A stretch of DNA of 64,000 bases, taken from Voacanga thouarsii. Taxonomy: Eukaryota > Streptophyta > Magnoliopsida > Gentianales > Apocynaceae. The stretch's first letter is position 1. Every line of letters begins with the position of its first letter. A program made the position numbers and the translations under genes. This document shows, piece by piece, positions 24,116 to 36,107 of the stretch. The notes beneath the pieces are model-generated. The model was given only the letters and a program-made list of their open reading frames with translations. It did not search any database and was not told where the DNA came from. The stretch is from assembly GCA_026120185.1 (NCBI GenBank), contig JANUWF010001224.1:1178001-1242000 (forward strand), written 5' to 3'.

Positions 24116-25459
24116 CGTTTGTTTTGTGGCTCCTATTTTCGTGTGAATCACCCTTGGATTAGGGTTTCGAGCATATCCAATATATGTTCCAAAATCCACT
24201 GAAAATCTGAAATTCTAAAAAAATTAGAATTTTCTAATTGTAATTGGAAATATCAAGTTCTCACAATTACAACTTGGACCACAAATTGTAACTAATTATA
24301 ATTTGTCCACAACAACTTCTTTTTCTCGCAATTAACCCCACTATGTTATCAAATAACATCTTGAGTATATAATCCTCTATTGTGTGTGACCTATTAGGTT
24401 TCCCAATCAATTGGTAGCAAACATGAATTAATCCAAACGTCTTTGAGATTAATAATCCATAATTAATTTGAATTAATCCTATTAATTCTAATTAGGATTG
24501 ATTTATTAATTCATCAATTAATAAACCCATATTTCCAGTTCATGAGCGGTATCTAGCAACACATTATGACTACCCAAGAGTCCAGGAAGTCAAGTGGCTT
24601 GACATGAACTCTTTAATAACAAACTTCAATACAATTAACTCTTTTTACCATACAATATCTCATTCGGTTTGGAGTACGGAATTAGTGCCAACTCCCTCCA
24701 GAATTAATTCTAGCCCAAATATAATAGTACTTGCACCAAGAACCCACTACTCTAGATGTGTATCAATTGGAACTATTTCTAATACACAATCACCTTGGCT
24801 AAGGACTTTTCGAGTAGTAATTCCTACAAATGGCCATGAGATATTTGCCCCTACTATTAGGAGTGGTGAATCCTTTATTGACCCTCTCAACTACTTTCGT
24901 TTACCTCACAATGTACCCAATATCCATCCCATAGGCAGCCCTCGATCGAACTCCAGAGATTGGAATTAAAGTACAAAGCACAGCAAACAAAGTACTTTGG
25001 AGATCTCAAGTCTAAGGATACCTGCACGTTTGCTATATTGAGATTATATCACTAGCACTAAATAGTTATCCATTTGATTATCTCAAAGCTAGGTCATCTA
25101 ATGAACTTGTTCCACTAACAAGCATCCATGTATTAACTTTGAGTATCTCCATACTCACGCTTTTGAGAACCACCGCCTGATCAAATCAGGAAGTCTAACA
25201 CATGCTAGTCTTAACGCATTAATGATGTCCTGTCTCATTAATACTATGACTAGGGACTATTTAAGTACTAACACCATCTAGTGTAGTAGAAATCTCATAT
25301 CATGATCTCTTTAACACAGTGTTGTACTCTGAACTTTATCGAACAGTTATATTACTTAAAGTAAAAAAAAGAAACTGTAAGATAAATAATACCTTTTGTT
25401 AAAATAAAATGTGTTATAAACAATATACAAGTGATTGCCTTTAGGGCACAACACTAATA

Positions 25460-25860
25460 AGATCTTCAAGAGTAGTAGTTTTGTAGTCTATACATGGAAA
25501 GAGGTGATGGAACTTCGGAGATGACAAGAAATCGCCCAGATCAGCAATTGTTGTATCAGACTTGGCTTCTATGAGTTGAACTCCAGCAGTATTGCAATCT
25601 ACTTCTAGTCGACCTCCTCTTAGGCAATGTAGATGGCTTGCTAAAGGATAAAAATGTAACAATGCCTTGCTTAAGGAGCCCTCGAGGACTTTGATTATGG
25701 TGTCTTCTGGTTTAAGCCAATGTTGTTTAGGCATGTAAAAGTAGATGGTTGATACATGCATTATGCAACTAATTTGATCCCATGCCGATAACGGGAAATA
25801 ACCCTAAAATGTTGGCTCTGTAGGTTTCACTAACCAAGAATTCTTCAAGGTGATCTTCAT
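25460..25860 (-). pseudogene. BAHD hydroxycinnamoyltransferase pseudogene, 5' portion
   Basis: The chosen start is the ATG at 25860-25858, because the next residues, KITLKNSWLVKPTEPT, match the usual N-terminus of shikimate/spermidine hydroxycinnamoyl transferases. A stop follows about 20 codons in, at a site before the LSAWDQ motif. After it the frame stays open through MHVSTIYFYMPK, SLSKALLHFYPLASHL and GGRLEVDCNTAGVQLIEA, all standard BAHD N-terminal blocks. At LED-L the coding sequence is cut by a copia LTR and continues at 19148 with DLPLLY. Enzymes of this group move hydroxycinnamoyl groups from CoA to shikimate, quinate or spermidine; the exact acceptor cannot be told. Non-functional. 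Confidence 0.9.
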
Positions 25861-26360
25861 ATCTTTGTTTATTTTTCCTTTAAGAGGAACAGAGAAGAGG
25901 CAACCCTGTACTCAGAAAGTTAAATTTATACAGAACTATTATTTGAGATGTAATACTCTGGCCACTCTTATATTGTGACTTTAACTTTAGGCAAGGATAA
26001 AGAGTATTTGGAATCTACTACATTCTTACCTTTTATTTAGTTTTTTAGTAGGAACGACAATTTCATGACTTTAGTAGGTCCTCAAGAATCAAAGAATTTC
26101 ACTTAATCTTGAATTGTGGACTCCTTCCTTGTGCTCTCCCACATGTGGCATGTCCCCTCTATCTTGTGAATGATTTCTGACATTTTCTAAGAATTTCAAA
26201 GGCAAACTCTGGTTTGAATGAAAAGGAGACAATCAGTTTCAGTAGTGTTCTGATTTGGTGAGATGGATAAGAAATGGGTGAGGAATGGAGTGCTTTTATA
26301 TAATTTAATTAGGTGAGGGAAGAACCAATAAGGTTACACATGCTGCAATACCAAAGATTT
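25861..26360. other. Former upstream region of the BAHD gene
   Basis: No further gene or element is seen. It holds the 5' flank of the BAHD pseudogene; promoter elements cannot be assigned with confidence. Confidence 0.4.
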
Positions 26361-26830
26361 GGAAAGTAACATTGGTGGGGCAATTGATTAGAATGGCCCC
26401 AGATGGGGCCATTTGTCCTCATCTGGCCCGTGAGTTGATGAAAGGTTTTGGAAAGTAATATCGGCAGGGCAATTGAATGGAATGGCCCCAAATGGGACTA
26501 TTTATCTTTGTCTGGCCTGTGCACTAATGGAAGGCCTAAAATGACCTAGGTGCTATCAAGGATAGCGTCTTCATTAAAATAGGACGTTATCAGTGATAGC
26601 GTCCTACCCATATTATGACGGCAGTACACCAAGATCACCGGTGAGGATGAGGAGAAAAAGAGTTGTAGCGGCAAGAAAAGTTCAAAATCAGAAAAGAGGA
26701 CGTAATATAAGTTGGACACTATCATTGATACCGTCCTATTTTAATGAGGACGCTATCAGGTCATTTTATGCCTTCCATCAATGCACGGGCCAGGCAAGAA
26801 CGAATGGCCCCATCTAATCAATTGTCCACA
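26361..26830. repeat. Foldback repeat with tandem unit and about 100-bp loop
   Basis: An arm at about 26512-26606 pairs with one at about 26713-26798: both carry CATTAAAATAGGACG or its complement and AAAATGACCT or its complement. The outer parts at about 26379-26445 and 26798-26825 also pair around CAATTGATTAGA and GGGGCCATT. A direct repeat of 89-bp period (GGAAAGTAACATTGG at 26361 and a near copy at 26450) extends the left arm. The loop (about 26607-26712) is unrelated to the arms. No transposase and no clear target duplication are visible. It may be a foldback transposon or a hairpin RNA source. Confidence 0.75.
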
Positions 26831-27354
26831 TGGGCGTTGCCACGACTCTAGCTATTTTGTCAACAAATACATGTGGATACTGTGTTTTTGCCGAGGTATA
26901 TGGGCTCTTTTATTAGAAGGACTGCGGTGCCTCTTTGTTTCAATAGAATTAAAAAGAAAAGTTATTCAAGAAAAAAAAAAAGAAAGTTGAAAAGAGCATG
27001 TGACCTAGATATGGACTTGTGGCCCGCATGTGGAATACTATAGTAATTTTCATCCACGTGTAATGTTATTTTTATTTCAAATTGAATGTATAGTTTTGAT
27101 ATTGATTTTTTTTAAATAAATAAAACAATATATTTTTTATTTGAATACTCAAAACTAACTTATTGACTAGTGGATATAAAGTTTACTAACACAAGGATTT
27201 TTTTTCTTTTAGTTCTATTTAATAATTCATATAAATATTTTAAAATTAATTAATTAAGTATATTTGGTATTATATATATTAAGTGTTTAGTTAGTTTAAT
27301 GTATTTAATAATATATTTTTATTATCATTTAATCTATTAAAATATTATAAATTT
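26831..27354. other. AT-rich spacer
   Basis: Strongly AT-rich, especially 27050-27350. I see no gene or repeat boundary. It forms the 3' flank of the kinase pseudogene. Confidence 0.45.
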
Positions 27355-28363
27355 TAAATGAAACGAAAGTTATTTCCACATCTCCTTCAATCATCTAAAG
27401 CACAAATGTTATGTGAGGGTGATCCATTGGGTTCCACTGGATGCACTAAAGTCCCACAATAGCAAGCTTCCTGGCAATATCATCCTCTCCTCCCCTCTCA
27501 GCTGGAATTTGCAAGTCTTCCCCATTAATGAGATTCCTGTAAACCCATTCAGGGAAGTTCACTTAGCTAACATTCTACTCTCTCATCAACATTCTTTCTA
27601 CGTCCAACCAACTGAAGCAACAACATTCCAAAACTGTAGATGTCTAACTTATATGATATACTCCCAAAGTGCTTGGAGTACATTTCGGGTGCCATGTATC
27701 CCATGGTTCCTCTAGCAGCAGTTATGGAAACTGCACTTTTCCCCATTTTGTACAACTTGGCCAACCTAAAATCTAATATCTTTGGATTGAAGTTGTCATT
27801 TAACAAGATATTATGAGGCTTGATATCAAAATGGAGGATCCTCTGTTCGCATCCTTGGTGAAGGTACTCAATTCCTCTTGCTATACCAAACGCTATATCT
27901 TCCATCTTCCCCCATCCAAGTGCATTGTGCAACTCCCCTCTGTTAAATATGAACTTGTCCAACAAACCATTTGGTAGAAACTCATATACGAGAGCTCGCT
28001 TGAATCTGTTAGCACAGAAGTCGATCAAGCGAACAATATTTATGTGGAGGATTCTGCCCATTGTTGTGACCTCATTAACTACATTTCTTGTGGAATCATG
28101 CAGCAACTTTACAGCAACAGGAACTTCATCTGAAATCTTCCCTTTGAACACAATTCCATAGGCTCCTTCACCTAATTGTTCTTTGAAATCATTTGTGATC
28201 CTCTTAAGGCCTGGATATGAATATCTAGTAGGCTTCAACACCCTGTAATCCTCCAAAAATTTCTTGATTCTGACTTGGTTTTCTTTGTACATTTTCTTCA
28301 AGTAGTAGAAATAATAGGCTACACTAATAGCTAGTAATAGGATCAAGGGACCAATGACTTTAC
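27355..28363 (-). pseudogene. LRK10-like receptor kinase pseudogene (membrane segment and kinase domain)
   Basis: A splice-acceptor-like TTACAG precedes 28363, where the frame enters a membrane segment (about GPLILLLAISVAYYFYY), then a linker with TRYSYPGLKRIT. The kinase domain shows the glycine loop GEGAYG, VAVK with the ATP-binding Lys, HFDIKPHN (a non-RD form typical of LRK10-like kinases) and GTMGYMAPE. The magnesium-binding DFG is DFR here, from a GGG to AGG change. After RKNVDERVE a frameshift leads into a stop; similarity resumes in another frame with NFPEWVYRNL and VGL-stop-CIQWNP, where Trp is expected, and continues to about 27355. The extracellular GUB_WAK-type domain of the family is absent upstream. 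It cannot make an active kinase. Confidence 0.88.
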
Positions 28364-28413
28364 CTGTAATATAATTCAGTCTGTTAATGTTTTTTTTTTT
28401 TCTCTCTAACAAA

Positions 28414-29179
28414 TTTACTGAAAATACTTGTGAATTTTACCTGTAATAATTAGTATTTTTCTTCTTTGTATCTGCAAGGAAAAATAGTAGAAAGTGAGAA
28501 ACCCATCCATCTCATTTAGATTGAATCTTAGAAAGATCCTTCTTTTGTTGAATCTTAGAAAGATCGTTTCTTTTGCGCAGCGAGAAGAAGTTGTTTTTTA
28601 TGGGACTTACTAGCTCCAATCCCATCTTAAACTAAAATTTTACTTTAATTCAAATATACTATTATTTTGAAGTATTTTCGTTTCCCAAAGACTTGTCATC
28701 TACTTACAACACATTGTATTCTTCCTCTTTGTACCTCACAAATTTAATAATTTTTTTGCAAAACTCATTTTAAACCAATCTTTATCCACTTACACCCTAA
28801 GGGTATATTTTGGATTGAGATTCTCATCCCAATTCGAAATTACTTTAATTTAAAAAATTAGTATTTTATATATTTTAATTTTAAAAAAATTATTATATAC
28901 TCACAACACATTATATTTTTTTCTTTAGCCCCACATTGAACCCACTTGACTTCACGTATTCAATAAATTTTTTTATTATATTTCAACAAACTCATCCTAA
29001 TTCAATTCGCATCCATTTACACCCAAGAAGCAATGGAGAAAAAGATGAGAAAACAGATACAATGAATTCCCTATGCATCTTTTTAATTTATTTCTTAAAT
29101 ACTTTAGGTAAATGGAAATCTTGTGGTTGAAAACTGGATTGGGAAGCAAAAGTAAGAAAGGAGAAATTTTATGTGGCAG
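28414..29179. other. AT-rich DNA upstream of kinase pseudogene
   Basis: No extracellular-domain exon of the kinase and no other gene is recognised. A near repeat GAATCTTAGAAAGATC occurs twice around 28525-28565. Confidence 0.45.
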
Positions 29180-31038
29180 ATGTTAGAAATATGATCGATA
29201 TGCTTATGTGCCAACCAGATTAAATCTTATGAGTACGTGAAAACAAATCTTACCTTTTGTAGATATCGTCTTCTACAATACGATTCTTGAAGTCTTTGGC
29301 CTTCTGGTAGTGCTCTAGACCCCCAAACTTTCTTTAATATAATCTCTCGGGACCTGAAAACCACTAATCATATTTTTTTCTCTTTGTAGAGGTTAGACTC
29401 ACACAAAAACTGAGATAACATTGTTTTTCACGTCACTTGAAAGTAAAGTCATATACCAATATGTATAGTTGACTCTACCTTAAAATACGAATTCAGATAG
29501 AATAAGAAAAGTATAGTTAGGTACAACTATTTCTACTTATCCTATTCCATCTCAAATATGATTTTTGGTTTTCTGCGATTTTCATTAAAAAATTATAAAT
29601 ATTTATAATTTATTATTATCCCATAATTAAGAGCCACTGAAGGGACTTGACCGGATACAATTAGACTAAACTCTAATAATTATTCTGTCAATAAAAAAAT
29701 AATTTATTAATTACGTTCCACTCCACTAAAAGAACGTAATTGCACTCTTAGTCTAATGCAATTATTGGAGTCAATAATTATATCTTTATGATTATATTCT
29801 CGAAGTCTTTAGCCTTCTGGTAGTGCTCTAGACCCTTAAGCCTTCTTCAATGTAATCTCATAGGGCTAATCGTATTTTTCTCTCTTTATAGAGGGTTGAA
29901 TCATATAAAAATTGAGAGAACATTGTTTTTCACATCACCTAAAAATAGAGTCATATACCAATATGTATAGTTGACTCTACCTCAAAATACGAATCCTGAT
30001 AGAATAAGAAAAGTATAGTTGGGTACAACTATTTTCACTTATCCTATTCCATCTCAAATACGATTTTTGGTTTTCTATGATTTTTATTAATAAATTGTAA
30101 ATATTTATAATTTATTATTGCCCCATAATTAGGAGCCACTGAAGAGACCTAACTGGATATAATTAGACTAAGCCCCAATACATTATTTTGTCAACCAAAA
30201 AATAATTTATTAATTACGTTCCACTCCACTAAAAGAATGTAATTACACTATTAGTGTAATTGCAATTACCGGAGTCAATAATTATATCCATATGATTGAT
30301 CGATCCAACAAATTACCCCCGTCGATCAATATAATACTTTGAATGAGATAGTATGACCACAATGCCTCTCATTCAAGTCATCAATTCTCATCTTCAATTT
30401 AATAGTACCATGTGACCACGCCACACTTACAAATTGAATTCAATAGACACTATTGAATTATTGAACTCAGATTTAACTGTCCCTTAGAAGTACTCATAAG
30501 GAAATGGTCTTGCCTATTAAAGGTGATAGATTCTATATTTCATAATAATTATTTCATATTTATTTCACTTTAATTCCCAAAATACCGAGATATTGATTAT
30601 TGAGTTAATCTCACTCTTTGGTAACTCAAGGAACTTCAAGTTAGTAAATAAAAATAATTATTTGCTCAGGATTAAGGTATTATGTGCGACAATCTTTTAG
30701 TGTTTTATTTGTATGATATATTCCACAAATAAACATTGATTGTCCATCTAATATATTAAAATATATTCTTAGTTTTATTACCAAAGTCAAAGACAGACTT
30801 CAATAAAATTAAGACGATTTCACCAAAATAAATTGCCCAAATTTATTTTAGATCACATATAATTTATTTCAAATTAAATTATAAATAAAGTCTTTTTATG
30901 TTTAACAAATAAACACTTGATTTATAATATCTAAATAATTCATGGACAAAACATGCTCATATATATAAATATATAAAAACATACTTTATTTAATTTTAAA
31001 ATACAAATATTGTATTTACTCAATGGGCATATCTAACA
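29180..31038 (-). mobile_element. 3' LTR of copia element C
   Basis: The right edge is secure: on the minus strand TGTTAGATATGCCC starts at 31038, directly after the purine-rich AAGTGGGAGAATTT that primes plus-strand synthesis. The left edge is placed near 29180 only by loss of recognisable sequence. About 500 bp is present twice in tandem (29291 and 29804). A plus-strand LTR of the same family lies at 38316-39306. Confidence 0.75.
29280..30300. repeat. 513-bp tandem duplication within LTR of element C
   Basis: AGTCTTTGGCCTTCTGGTAG at 29291 recurs as AGTCTTTAGCCTTCTGGTAG at 29804. Both units continue through AATATGTATAGTTGACTCTACC and TTAATTACGTTCCACTCCAC. The copies have diverged, so the duplication is not recent. 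Confidence 0.88.
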
Positions 31039-33830
31039 AAATTCTCCCACTTGTCCTAGAGTAAATAGAACCTTTCAAAAAATACCCATCTTTTCTATAT
31101 AACTTCCAAAAAATAGTTACAAGTAAACTTTTAGTAAAAGGATCAGCAAGATTTTTCGCAGAAGAAATCTTGCATACTTCTACATCTCCACGTTGAACAA
31201 TCTCCCTAAATAGGTGATATTTATGTTCAATGTGTTTACCACACTGATGGCTGCGTGGTTCTTTCACATTTGCCACTGGAACACTACTATCACAATACAA
31301 ACTAATGGCTGGAGATGCAAAAGGAACCACCTCAAGTTCTATCAATAACTTTTTCAACCATATTACCTCTTTAGCTGCTTCACAAGTTGCCACATATTCA
31401 GTTTCTATTGTAAAGTTAGCAATACAAGATTGTCTGATACTTCTCCACACAACTGCACTACCACCTAAGGTGAAAATAGAGCTTGAAGTAGATTTGTGAA
31501 GATCTCTATTAGCTTGAAAATCAGAATCAGTGTAACCTATAGGTATCAATTTTGGAACTGAGTAAACTAGTATATATCCTCGAGTTCTGTGAAGATACTT
31601 GAATATATGCTTTACTGTTGTCTAGTGTTCTGGTCCTGGGTTTGACTGATATCTACTGACCATCCTAACAACATGACAAATGTCTAGACGAGTATATAGC
31701 ATAGCATACATAAGACTTCCTACAGCTGATGCATAAGGAACTAGTTCCGTGTACTCAACTTCATTAGGAGTTTTAGGACTATGCTTCTGAGATAACTAGA
31801 TTCTATGTCTGAAAGGCAATTGACCTTTCTTGAAATTTTGCATTAAAAATCTCGCTAGTATTTTGTCAATATATGAAGTTTGGGATAAAGCTATTTATCT
31901 ATTTTTTCTATACTGAAGGATCTGAATGCCCAGAACATATCTTGCTTCTCCCAAATCCTTCATATTAAACTGTTTACCCAACTAATTTTTCACTAATGTT
32001 AATGTCCTTACATCATTTCCAATGAGAAAGATGTCATCAACATACAATATAAGAAAAATCACCTTACCATCTAGAATTCTCTTATAGATACAAAGTTCAT
32101 CAAGATGCTGATTAAAACTATAAGATTTAATGGCTTGGTCAAACATGATATTCCAAGATCTAGATGTCCTTGCTTAAACCCATAAATGGACCTATTCAGC
32201 TTGCAAGTTTTATGTTTTTTACCTTTTTGGATAAAACCATCTGGCTATACCATATAGATACATTCGTCAAGATTTCCATTAAGAAAAGCTGTCTTGACGT
32301 CCATTTGCCATACTTCATAGTTGAAGTGAGCTACAATTGATAAGAGGATTCTTATAGACTTTAGCATAGCCACAGGCGAGAAGGTTTTCGCATAGTTAAT
32401 AGTTTCCTGTTGGGTATAAGCCTTAGCAACCAATCTAGCTTTGACAGTTTTCACTTTCTCATCTACTTCTCTCTTTCTTTTGTAGACCCATTTGCACCTA
32501 ATAGATTTTACCCCATTAGGTAAGTCCATAAGTTTCCAGACATAGTTAATGTACATGGATTTCATTTCTAAATCCATTGCACTCTTCCAATGGTTTGCGT
32601 CTATATCCTCTATAGCTTCTTTATACATAGTGGGATCCTCTTCTTCCTCAAAAGAGATTGCTTGAAAAGCTTCTCTATAGAGTAAGTATCTAAAAGGACG
32701 TCAAATGACTCTTCCACTACGTCTAAACTGTGGAGGTTCTTGGATAATTGGACTTTCCTCCTCTTCATTGACTGGAACCAAATCTGCTGATTCCTCAAGG
32801 ACTGGATTTTGAACAGTGACAGGAGGTTCTTCCACTCTATATGCCGAAGGACCGGTGGGTATAGAAGGCGTAATATGTATTTCTCTTCCACTGGAATCTG
32901 GCATGTTAAGTGGCATAGATACGAATCTACCACGTGAATCTTGAGTATAGTTTTCTGTAACCATTTGCCTGGGATTATTTCCCTTAGTTTCTTCCAAAAT
33001 AACCTCACTCTTGGATCCACGTTTTTCTTTGTACTTGTCCTCTAAGAAAATTGCATTTGTACTTACAAATATTTTCTTATCTTGAGGACTATAGAAGTAG
33101 TATCCTCTTATTCCTTTTGAATACCCAACAAATAGACATAAATTTGACCGTGATTCCATTTTATCCATCTTTCCTTTTAGCACATATACAAGACAACCCC
33201 AAATACAAATATGTGTCAAATTAGGCTTCCGCCCATTCCACAATTCCAATAGAGTTTTAGGGATAGACTTAGATGGAACCATATTCAATATACATGTTAC
33301 ATTTTGTATAACATATCCCCAAAAGGATGTACTGCGTATAGAGAAGCCTAGAATTATTTTAACCATGTCTAACAAGGTCTTGTTTCTCCTTTTTGCCACT
33401 CCATTTTGTTGAGGAGTGCCAGGTGAACTTAGTTGGGATAAAATCCCATTTTCTGAAAGTAAGATCTAAAGTCATGGAATAGATATTCTCCACCTTGATT
33501 TGATTGAAGTATCTTAATGTTCTTTCCTAACTCCTTCTTTGTCTCAACCTTAAATTCTTTAAATTTTTCTAAAGCATCAGACTTATAAGTTGTTAGGTAA
33601 ACATATCCATATCTTGAGTAATCATCCGTAAAAGTAATGAAATACTCATACCCACCTCTAGCTTAGATATTAATTAGTCTACATATGTCAGAATGCACTA
33701 ATTCTAAGACTTCCTTGACTTTATTTCATTTGGAAGGAAATGATATTTTGGTCATTTTACCTTCCAAACAATTTCGCAAACTTGAAAAGGTTCCACCTTT
33801 AAGTCACTTAAAGGACCTTCTTTTATAAGT
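31039..33830 (-). mobile_element. Copia element C pol: integrase C-terminus, reverse transcriptase, RNase H
   Basis: Minus-strand order is integrase, reverse transcriptase, RNase H, the copia arrangement. Segments: 33399-32701 with the late integrase region (RRNKTLLDMVK, WGYVI, LPNTHICIWG-like part and a KLFVGYSKG-like CLFVGYSKG); 32628-32245 with the reverse transcriptase start (WKLMDLPNG, KWVYK, KARLVAKAYTQQ, QMDVKTAFLNG); a broken stretch with MKDLGEARYVLGIQI; and 31549-31016 with RNase H (IGYTDSDFQANRD, SCIANFTIETEYVA, HIEHKYHLFREIV). Frames are separated by stops and shifts. The final DMPIE lies at the LTR edge. A clear but inactive polyprotein. Confidence 0.9.
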
Positions 33831-35155
33831 CTTTAAATTCTATTTAGATTAATATGACCAAGTCTAAGATGCCATAAGAGAGTCTCATTAGTGAGAGATA
33901 ACTTAATATGTTTGTTAGTGTCGTTATGATATAATGAACTGTTGATAGGTTTCAAAACATACAGATTACTATTTAAATATCTACGACATATCAAAGAGTT
34001 ATTCAAAAATATCTCTATTGATAACTTATAAAATTTAATAGAATATTTTTGTTTGAATAACAAAGAAACTGAAATCAAATTTTGATAAATGTTGGAAATA
34101 TAATAACAATCTTTCAAAACCAAATGTTTATTATCAAAATAATGATAAATATCTCCAATAACTCTTGCAGATATCACTAATCCTGTGCCAACCCTTAGAG
34201 TATGCTCTCTTTCATTGAGATGTTTGGTTACTTAGAATAGCTGCAAACATGATTAGTGGCTCTAGAATCTACTATCCAATTATTTGTAGAATCAACCACT
34301 ACACAAGTTTCAATGTAGGACAACTCATCAGTACCTTGCTTGCATTTAGCAAAGTAATTTAGGCACTGTGTCTTCCAATGTCCTTTTTGGTTGAAATGGA
34401 AACATTTGCCTTTGGGCTTTTCATCCACTTTTGTTTTCTTAACTTGCTACTTAGGCCCTTTTTTTAAAATTATTTTGCTTCCTCTTATTTTTCTCCTTTG
34501 CCCTTAAGCTTGGAAGAGGAAGATCCAACATGAGTTAGAACAAGAGCGTTGCCATTTTTCACTTTTAGGGTAGCCTCGACGCTCTCAAGCTCCTTCATCA
34601 ACTCTGTAAGAGATGTCTCCATCTTGTTCATGGTATAATTAACTTTGAACTGTGAGAACATCTCTAGGAGAGTTTCTAGAGCCATATCAACCTGAGTCTC
34701 AGGCTTAATTTCAGCCTCTAAGACCTCTGTCATATTAATCTGAGCGATCAATTTTAACACATGATCCCTCACGGGCATTCTAGGTTTTATGTGCATGTTC
34801 ATGATACGCCTCATTACTGCTTAGTGGGCCTGACGTCCTTTATACTTAAACATTTGCTGGAGGTTTCTTGTGATTTCTATAGCAGTTATCATATTCTCAT
34901 GTTTCTGCTACAACACATTTGAGATAGATCCCAAAATATAGTAGCGAGCCATCTCATCAAAACTTAACCACCTATCATAAGCCTCTTTTTATTTGCGCGT
35001 TGATTGTTTAGTAGGCTTAGCAGGACATGGTTCAACTAACACGTATTTGAGCTTCTCAACAGTAAGTACAATTATGAGGTTTCATTTCCAATCAATAAAA
35101 TTTTCTCCAACCAGTTGGTTCTTTTTTAAAAATTAGGGATAAAGTGTCGAAAGTC
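33831..35155 (-). mobile_element. Copia element C gag, protease and GAG_pre-integrase
   Basis: Gag begins at the ATG near 35155 (MTFDTLSLIF) and is soon broken; the segment 34814-34485 contains the usual gag middle (MRRIMNMHIKPRMPVRDHVL). The zinc knuckle at 34404-34363 reads CFHFNQKGHWKTQC, with the second Cys replaced by Phe. The protease site reads VDSRATNHVC, again DSR in place of DSG. The GAG_pre-integrase segment (34177-33833) ends LLWHLRLGHINLNRI. No primer-binding site or 5' LTR is found to the right, so the element is truncated there. Confidence 0.87.
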
Positions 35156-35548
35156 ATTTTTCAAAATAAAATAAAATAAAATAGATAAGCCACTCACATA
35201 TCGTGATGCATGATCAATATGATAATATTTTTAAGTGGTAATAAAAATTACTATGAAAATACGATAACTTAAAATTCTACAGTAACATGCACCTCTATAA
35301 GAGATAACAATGTAACTTATAGTTAAGTTAGGATCCACAACTTAAAACCCCAAAGTAATATGCACCTCTATAGGAGATAACAACAGAACTTATAATTAGG
35401 CCTGGATCATCTCACTATATTTAATATATCTTACATCTAAATGCAATATTAGTTTTAGTGTTGTTAATATTTTGGCCATCATAGACATTATTTGGATATT
35501 TATAGGAAGTCCTTATAATATCTTTAATTTAAGTGTAACCTCTATATT

Positions 35549-35589
<41 letters not shown>

Positions 35590-36100
35590 TTCCAATCCAA
35601 GCACATCACCTATAGGGTTGTTATGAATGAATTAAACTTTAAAAAAAATAATTAAAAATTTGATGCTCAATCTAGTAACCAATAAAACGTAGCCTTCATA
35701 TAGGGAGACTATTTAAAATGTCACGAAGCAAACGTTAATTTTACTAATAGGCTAATAGGGGAGGCCTAAGGTTAAATTAAAATTAACCATTTTATACTCA
35801 ATTTTATTTTATTTTATTTAAATTTAATAATAAAAATATTTATTTATTTATTTATTTATGCATAACTAAATAGTACCTAGAGCGGTATTAATGCAAAATA
35901 TATGGCATGTTAACATGAATGATATACAATTCTGTCAAATTAAATAGTAAAAACTATAAAATAAATATAACAATAATTTTATCCCCAACCTAGATACAAG
36001 AAATAATATTGTAAAGTTACAATTGAAAAATCTAATTGGCTAATAAAATAGCTAACTCTTCAATCTTCTACAATATTAATTTGTTGCAGCAAGCATAAGT
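35156..36100 (-). mobile_element. Leader remnant of element C and AT-rich spacer
   Basis: This should be the untranslated leader of element C, but no primer-binding site is visible. It holds a diverged tandem repeat around ATGCACCTCTATA (35289 and 35350), an AT run at about 35555-35585 and ATTT repeats near 35810-35860. Confidence 0.45.
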
Positions 36101-36107
36101 CACATAA

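Larger units (their letters stand above)
19149..25453 (-). mobile_element. Copia solo LTR inserted in BAHD pseudogene, carrying a nested chromovirus LTR
   Basis: The minus strand begins TGTTGTGCCC at 25453 and ends CCAACA at 19149. Subtracting the nested insertion (19370-23883 plus its 5-bp duplication) leaves about 1.79 kb, with no internal region. AAGATC occurs on both sides (19143-19148 and 25459-25464), matching the interrupted coding sequence, but five extra bases CTAAT lie between the right LTR edge and the repeat. That could be filler or a mis-set edge. Copia assignment rests on the LTR start, which resembles other copia LTRs here, so it is moderate. Confidence 0.72.

Noticed and set aside
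23977..24202. Overlapping frames of poly-RE, poly-K, poly-R and poly-S
   Set aside because: These are translations of a GA/AAG microsatellite.
24604..24969. 121-codon plus-strand frame
   Set aside because: It lies in the copia LTR that splits the BAHD pseudogene, antisense to it, with no domain.
26593..26817. Basic 74-codon frame across the foldback loop
   Set aside because: It runs from one arm into the other; the arm part is repeat sequence and the basic stretch matches nothing I know.
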